Below are positions 19,836 through 22,447 of a stretch of 22,447 bases of DNA, piece by piece (the stretch's first letter is position 1; every line of letters begins with the position of its first letter). Source of the DNA: a virus; IMG/VR virus record IMGVR_UViG_3300024346_000563, positions 1-22,447 of that record; one strand, given 5' to 3'. The translations under genes and the position numbers were made by a program. The notes below the pieces were generated by a model. It was not told where the DNA came from and made no database searches. It saw only the letters and a list, made by a program, of their open reading frames with translations.

Positions 19836-22447
19836 ATGGCATACGATAATAATCAAAATGAATATCCGATTAGTGATGACAATAACAAATCAGATAAGTT
19901 TATTCCTAAATATTTTAGAACCCTTCCAAACAAAAAGTTTTTATCAGCAACAGTTGATCAATTAATACAACAAGGTACTGCTGAAAAGTTAAATGCATAT
20001 TATGGATTAAAAACAGCTAAAGCATTCACAGCAACAGATAATTATGCTACTGAAACAAATAGTTTAAGGAATAATTATCAATTTGGACCAGCAACAATTA
20101 GTGTTGACGAATTAGATAATGTAAACTTTTACAAAGATTATATTGATTATATTAATCAAATTAAAAACTTAAAAGGTACTGTTTCGAATCATTCTAATTT
20201 AAATGAACAGGAATATTATTCATTTGATCCTCATATTGATTTTGATAAATTTATAAATTATAGAGAATATTATTGGTTACCATATGGGCCGCAGACTGTA
20301 CCTATTGCAGGCAATAGCATCGAAAATACAAGCACTTATACTGTTACTAAAAAAGATAATGTTGATAATTATTCATATGTATTTTCTCCGAACGGAATCA
20401 CAAGTAATCCTGATTTAAAATTACTTAAAGGTCAAACATATGTATTTGAAATTAATACTCCTGGCATGCCAATGCAAATTAGAACTCAGCGTCCAGGCAC
20501 TGCCGAATTTGAATATACTGACGGTGTAACAAATGTTTTTCATGAGGACGGTAGTCAAACACTAACTATTAAAGTTTCTACAACTGCTCCTGAAGTATTA
20601 TACTATGTAAATCAAAACGATATAAATCAAAGCGGCATTTTTAAAATAATAAATGTTGAAGATGCATCTGAGATTAATGTATTAGATGAAGTTATAGGAA
20701 AGAAAAAATATACAAGCGGTAATGGTATTGAATTATCTAATGGTATGAAGATTAGATTTACAGGTACAGTGTATCCTGAAACATATGCTACTAAAGAATG
20801 GTATGTTGAAGGTGTTGGTAACAAAATTACATTAATATCTGAAGAAGATTTATATATTCCGACTACTTATAATACAGATGTTAATGTTCCGTTTGATAGC
20901 GAATTATTTGATAGACTGCCATTTGATGATGCAAGTGGATACGCTGGCACAAAAGATTATATTGTAAGTAACAGAGCTAGCCAAGATAAAAGTTATTGGG
21001 CAAGAAGTAATAAATGGTTTCATAAATCAGTAATAGAAATTTCTGCTGCTGCTAACAATCAGATACCGGTTATTAACGAATCATTAAAAGCAAAAAAACC
21101 TATTATTGAATTTGAACCTAATCTTAAATTAAGTAACTTTGGTACTATTACTAAAAAAGATGTTGATTTAATTGATAATGTAACTACAGATGTATTCAGT
21201 ATCATTGAAGGTAAATCGTCATATAATATTGACGGCATTGATATTGTTCCTGGTATGCGTATTTTGTTTACAGGCGACACTGATGTATTAGTAAAAAATA
21301 AAATTTACGAAGTTAAACAGTTACAATTTATTAATAACATACAATTATCTCTTCAAGAAACTGACGATACAGATCCATTAATAAACGAAACTGTTTTAGT
21401 AAAAAGTGGTATAAATTTTCAAGGTAAAATGTTTTATTTTAATGGTACAGATTGGGTTGCATCACAAAATAAAAATTCAGTTAATCAAGCACCGTTTTTT
21501 GAACTATTTACACAAGAAGGTGAAAGTACACAAACTTTAGAAAATGTATCTCAAATCGGTACAAAGATAATATCTTATAAAACTAGTAGTGGTGTAGTTG
21601 ATAGCGAACTTGGGTTTGCTCTATCATATAGAAGTATTGAAAATATAGGTGATATAGAATTTGATGTTAACTTACTTTCGGATACTATAGAATATACTGT
21701 ACGTAATGTTCAGCAAACTGTATCAACGGATAATTTGTTAATTAGAAAATACCATGGCCGCGATACGTTTGAATATAAAAATGCTTGGGAAAAGGCTCCT
21801 TATCTAAGTAGACAGCCGGTAATAAATCAGACTATTGCAGAAGATTCACAAACTGTATTTCCTATAGATGTTTATGATAATAGTGCAAACATATCTGATT
21901 TGTGGACAAGAGTATACAAAAATAATAAACTTATAACTGATTATACAATTACATCAATTAACAATACTGCAAATGTTATACTTAGTGCCCCTGCATCCAA
22001 AGATGATATTGTGTTAATAAAAACTCATAGTACTTCTCCTAAAAATGACAATGGTCATTATGAAACACCTATTAATTTATCAAACAATCCTGATAATTTT
22101 AATATTGAGAGATTTACATTTGGTGAAATGAATGATCATGTATCAACAATTTTTGAAGAGCTTGAGCTTAAAGGTAATTTTCCTGGTGTAAGTAAATTAA
22201 GAGATGCAGGACTAGTTGCTAAACACGGTAAGCGGTTTGTACAACATAGTGCGCCTATTAATTTTGCAAATTTTCATTTAAATGATGAAAATGCTAATAT
22301 TATTACTGCAATAGAATTTAACAAACGTGAATACGGAAAATTTAAAAGACAATTTTTAGATGTTGCAAATAATTTAGGTTGGGATGGCGATGTAAAAGAA
22401 CATGTTGATAAAGTGTTAGAAGCTATTAATATCAATAAAAATAACTC
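19836..22447 (+). CDS. Very large virion structural protein in the gp7 position, 3'-truncated
   Basis: An open frame begins MAYDNNQNEYPIS at 19836, 2 nt after the gp6 stop, and runs 870 codons to the right edge with no stop. Early residues KFIPKYFRTLPNKKFLSATVDQL and EYYWLPYGPQTV are, as I recall, typical of the huge structural proteins after gp6 in marine T4-like phages. Residues about 189-275 resemble a cupredoxin-like domain (LKGQTYVFEINTPG; AEFEYTDGVTNV; TAPEVLYYVNQND) but lack the usual His/Cys ligands. A later part (about 735-860) has KLRDAGLVAKHGKRFVQH. In T4 the gene after gp6 is gp7, a wedge protein of 1032 residues; position suggests the same role, but no similarity to T4 gp7 is evident. 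Confidence 0.8.
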   Translation, partial: MAYDNNQNEYPISDDNNKSDKFIPKYFRTLPNKKFLSATVDQLIQQGTAEKLNAYYGLKTAKAFTATDNYATETNSLRNNYQFGPATISVDELDNVNFYKDYIDYINQIKNLKGTVSNHSNLNEQEYYSFDPHIDFDKFINYREYYWLPYGPQTVPIAGNSIENTSTYTVTKKDNVDNYSYVFSPNGITSNPDLKLLKGQTYVFEINTPGMPMQIRTQRPGTAEFEYTDGVTNVFHEDGSQTLTIKVSTTAPEVLYYVNQNDINQSGIFKIINVEDASEINVLDEVIGKKKYTSGNGIELSNGMKIRFTGTVYPETYATKEWYVEGVGNKITLISEEDLYIPTTYNTDVNVPFDSELFDRLPFDDASGYAGTKDYIVSNRASQDKSYWARSNKWFHKSVIEISAAANNQIPVINESLKAKKPIIEFEPNLKLSNFGTITKKDVDLIDNVTTDVFSIIEGKSSYNIDGIDIVPGMRILFTGDTDVLVKNKIYEVKQLQFINNIQLSLQETDDTDPLINETVLVKSGINFQGKMFYFNGTDWVASQNKNSVNQAPFFELFTQEGESTQTLENVSQIGTKIISYKTSSGVVDSELGFALSYRSIENIGDIEFDVNLLSDTIEYTVRNVQQTVSTDNLLIRKYHGRDTFEYKNAWEKAPYLSRQPVINQTIAEDSQTVFPIDVYDNSANISDLWTRVYKNNKLITDYTITSINNTANVILSAPASKDDIVLIKTHSTSPKNDNGHYETPINLSNNPDNFNIERFTFGEMNDHVSTIFEELELKGNFPGVSKLRDAGLVAKHGKRFVQHSAPINFANFHLNDENANIITAIEFNKREYGKFKRQFLDVANNLGWDGDVKEHVDKVLEAININKNN

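Overview
The window is a piece of a T4-like (Straboviridae-type) contractile-tailed phage genome, almost certainly marine. The sequence is AT-rich, roughly one third G+C by eye. The protein set is the T4 core found in marine cyanophages and SAR11 phages: late sigma factor gp55, recombination nuclease gp46/gp47, baseplate proteins gp26, gp51, gp48, gp53, gp5, gp25 and gp6, and a tape measure. No photosynthesis or other host-type metabolic gene is present, so the host cannot be settled. Low G+C fits a SAR11 (Pelagibacter) or low-G+C Prochlorococcus host. Both ends are cut inside genes.

Layout. Positions 1-1813 (minus) hold a 3'-truncated tail tape measure gene. Positions 1895-2976 (plus) hold gp26 and a gp51-like small gene whose start is out of frame. 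Positions 2967-4141 (minus) hold two overlapping, lysine-rich paralogous genes of unknown function, possibly internal head proteins. Positions 4142-4645 have no convincing gene; they hold strong hairpins and a conspicuous G+C-rich island, a candidate structured RNA. Positions 4646-8984 (minus) hold, in transcription order, gp55, gp47, gp46, a 65-residue protein and a SegE-type GIY-YIG nuclease. Positions 9075-22447 (plus) form a tightly packed baseplate operon: gp48-like, gp53, a putative gp27/gpD-like hub, gp5 with a C-terminal GH19 domain, a CHAP hydrolase, gp25, a large gp6, and a very large 3'-truncated virion protein in the gp7 position.

Transcription logic is readable. Near-consensus host sigma-70 promoters with 17-bp spacers stand before gp55 and before gp47-gp46. 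T4-type late promoters (TATAAATA or close variants) stand before gp26, the tape measure, the two paralogs, gp6 and, more weakly, gp48. So gp55 and the recombination operon look early or middle, and the virion genes look late and dependent on gp55.

Points most worth a second look: the unexplained G+C-rich structured stretch beside a GIY-YIG nuclease; the broken start of the gp51-like gene, with a possible -1 slippery site joining it to gp26; possible capsid-targeting and prohead-protease signals in the paralogs; and two different peptidoglycan hydrolases (GH19 fused to the spike, CHAP next door) in the tail module.
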